DNA from: Phialophora verrucosa
Lineage: Eukaryota > Ascomycota > Eurotiomycetes > Chaetothyriales > Herpotrichiellaceae
DNA length: 64,000 nucleotides
Direction: 5' to 3'
Assembly: GCA_002099365.1 (NCBI GenBank)
Contig: MSED01000004.1
Coordinates: 2,294,001 to 2,358,000, forward strand
The notes beneath the pieces are model-generated. The model saw only the letters and a program-made list of their open reading frames with translations. It did no database searches and was not told the DNA's origin. Position numbers and translations under genes: made by a program. Every line of letters begins with the position of its first letter. Position 1 is the first letter of the stretch. Shown one piece after another: positions 63,523 through 64,000 of this stretch.

Positions 63523-64000
63523 TCACCAGGCAGATGAGTTGCCATAATCAAGGATAACATCTGGTGTCAGGTGATCGGTGTCGGCAAGAGCATCTCTTGG
63601 GTGCTGACGGTATGGGCCGACACCGGGAGGGAGTGAACGCTTCCTGTAGCTCTGGGGGCCTCCGTTACCCGGTGTGAACTCGGTACCACTACCGGAGCGA
63701 GATACTCCGGCGGCGATGACGCCCGCTCTGGCAGTGGGAGCGTTGGCGAAAGCAGGACGGGCGGTATACAGGTTGCAGGTGTTGGAGCCATACCATTCGA
63801 ACAACCGGCAGCCGGCGCTGCCGTAGCTGTTCGCGGCGTTGAGGATCTCGCACAACCGAGCACAGTCGTCAGCCGTAGTGATGACACCACCAAAACCATA
63901 GGTCGTGGCTGCAGTGGCTGTGTTGACTTGAGTGGTAGAAATAGAGGCCGCGTAGTACGAGTAGCCCGCGCAGGTGATCAGGAAAGCGTCGTTGCGAGAA
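63523..64000 (-). CDS. Cys-rich (Apple/PAN-like) secreted protein, C-terminal part, cut by window edge
   Basis: Partial: the frame is open from the window edge to a TGA at 63523-63525 (about 158 aa seen). The visible pattern is ITCAGYSYYAA, a Thr-rich spacer, GFGGVITTADDCARLCEIL, AGCRLFEWYGSNTCNLY, which fits the repeated Cys-rich PAN/Apple-like domains of fungal extracellular proteins. Five Cys are visible in this last unit. The tail after about SGSGTEFTP is low complexity and basic-polar with no membrane segment or GPI-like hydrophobic end. The upstream part with the signal peptide is outside the window. A late intron could alter the tail. Confidence 0.65.
   Translation of the reverse strand, partial: SRNDAFLITCAGYSYYAASISTTQVNTATAATTYGFGGVITTADDCARLCEILNAANSYGSAGCRLFEWYGSNTCNLYTARPAFANAPTARAGVIAAGVSRSGSGTEFTPGNGGPQSYRKRSLPPGVGPYRQHPRDALADTDHLTPDVILDYGNSSAW

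Overview
This is a nuclear contig from a filamentous ascomycete (Pezizomycotina). The evidence is the short phase-consistent GT-AG introns (45-178 bp), a Zn2Cys6 regulator, DUF3431, a TRI12-type MFS pump, an allantoinase with GATA sites upstream, and single eukaryotic housekeeping genes such as RPL18, ERV1, UGGT and VMA12. The protein style would fit Eurotiomycetes such as Chaetothyriales, but that placement is a guess. I saw no rRNA, tRNA, CRISPR array, intact transposon or bacterial operon.

Layout. 0-10 kb: ERV1 (redox relay of the mitochondrial intermembrane space), a DUF3431 membrane protein, an HAD/Swiss-Army-knife RNA-repair-like protein with an RGG tail, about 2.9 kb without a convincing gene, and an alpha/beta hydrolase. 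10-20 kb: a 699-aa membrane protein of unknown function, a small Cys/His/acid-rich protein, a four-exon Zn2Cys6 regulator, and glycolytic iPGM. 20-31 kb is a metabolic housekeeping block: PRO2, RPL18, an APS/PAPS-type mitochondrial carrier, an SR splicing factor, cystathionine beta-synthase and an SDR. 32-41 kb: a cupredoxin-like membrane-anchored wall protein, a DHCR24-like FAD oxidoreductase, a DJ-1/PfpI protein and a TRI12-type MFS transporter. 42-55 kb: UGGT (ER glycoprotein quality control), a very large zinc-finger plus Reb1/TTF-I-like Myb protein, VMA12 and allantoinase. 55-64 kb is gene-poor: a decayed multi-frameshift gene, an FAD monooxygenase, a fungal homologue of 4-hydroxylaminobenzoate lyase (DUF4863), and a cell-surface Cys-rich protein cut by the window edge.

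Most genes here are unrelated neighbours rather than a pathway cluster. The likely functional links are sulfur handling (CBS, APS/PAPS-type carrier), nitrogen (PRO2, allantoinase) and ER/vacuole biogenesis (UGGT, VMA12). Many gene models were joined from exons by me: at every proposed junction the codon phase closes and the joined protein reads through a recognisable family motif or a continuous protein, which is the main support for those models.

I found no clearly new biological system. The best leads are the C2H2 plus Reb1-like fusion protein (47.4-51.8 kb), the His/acid-repeat small protein (13.9-14.5 kb), the fungal PnbB homologue (61.8-62.6 kb) and the paired GATA sites upstream of allantoinase.
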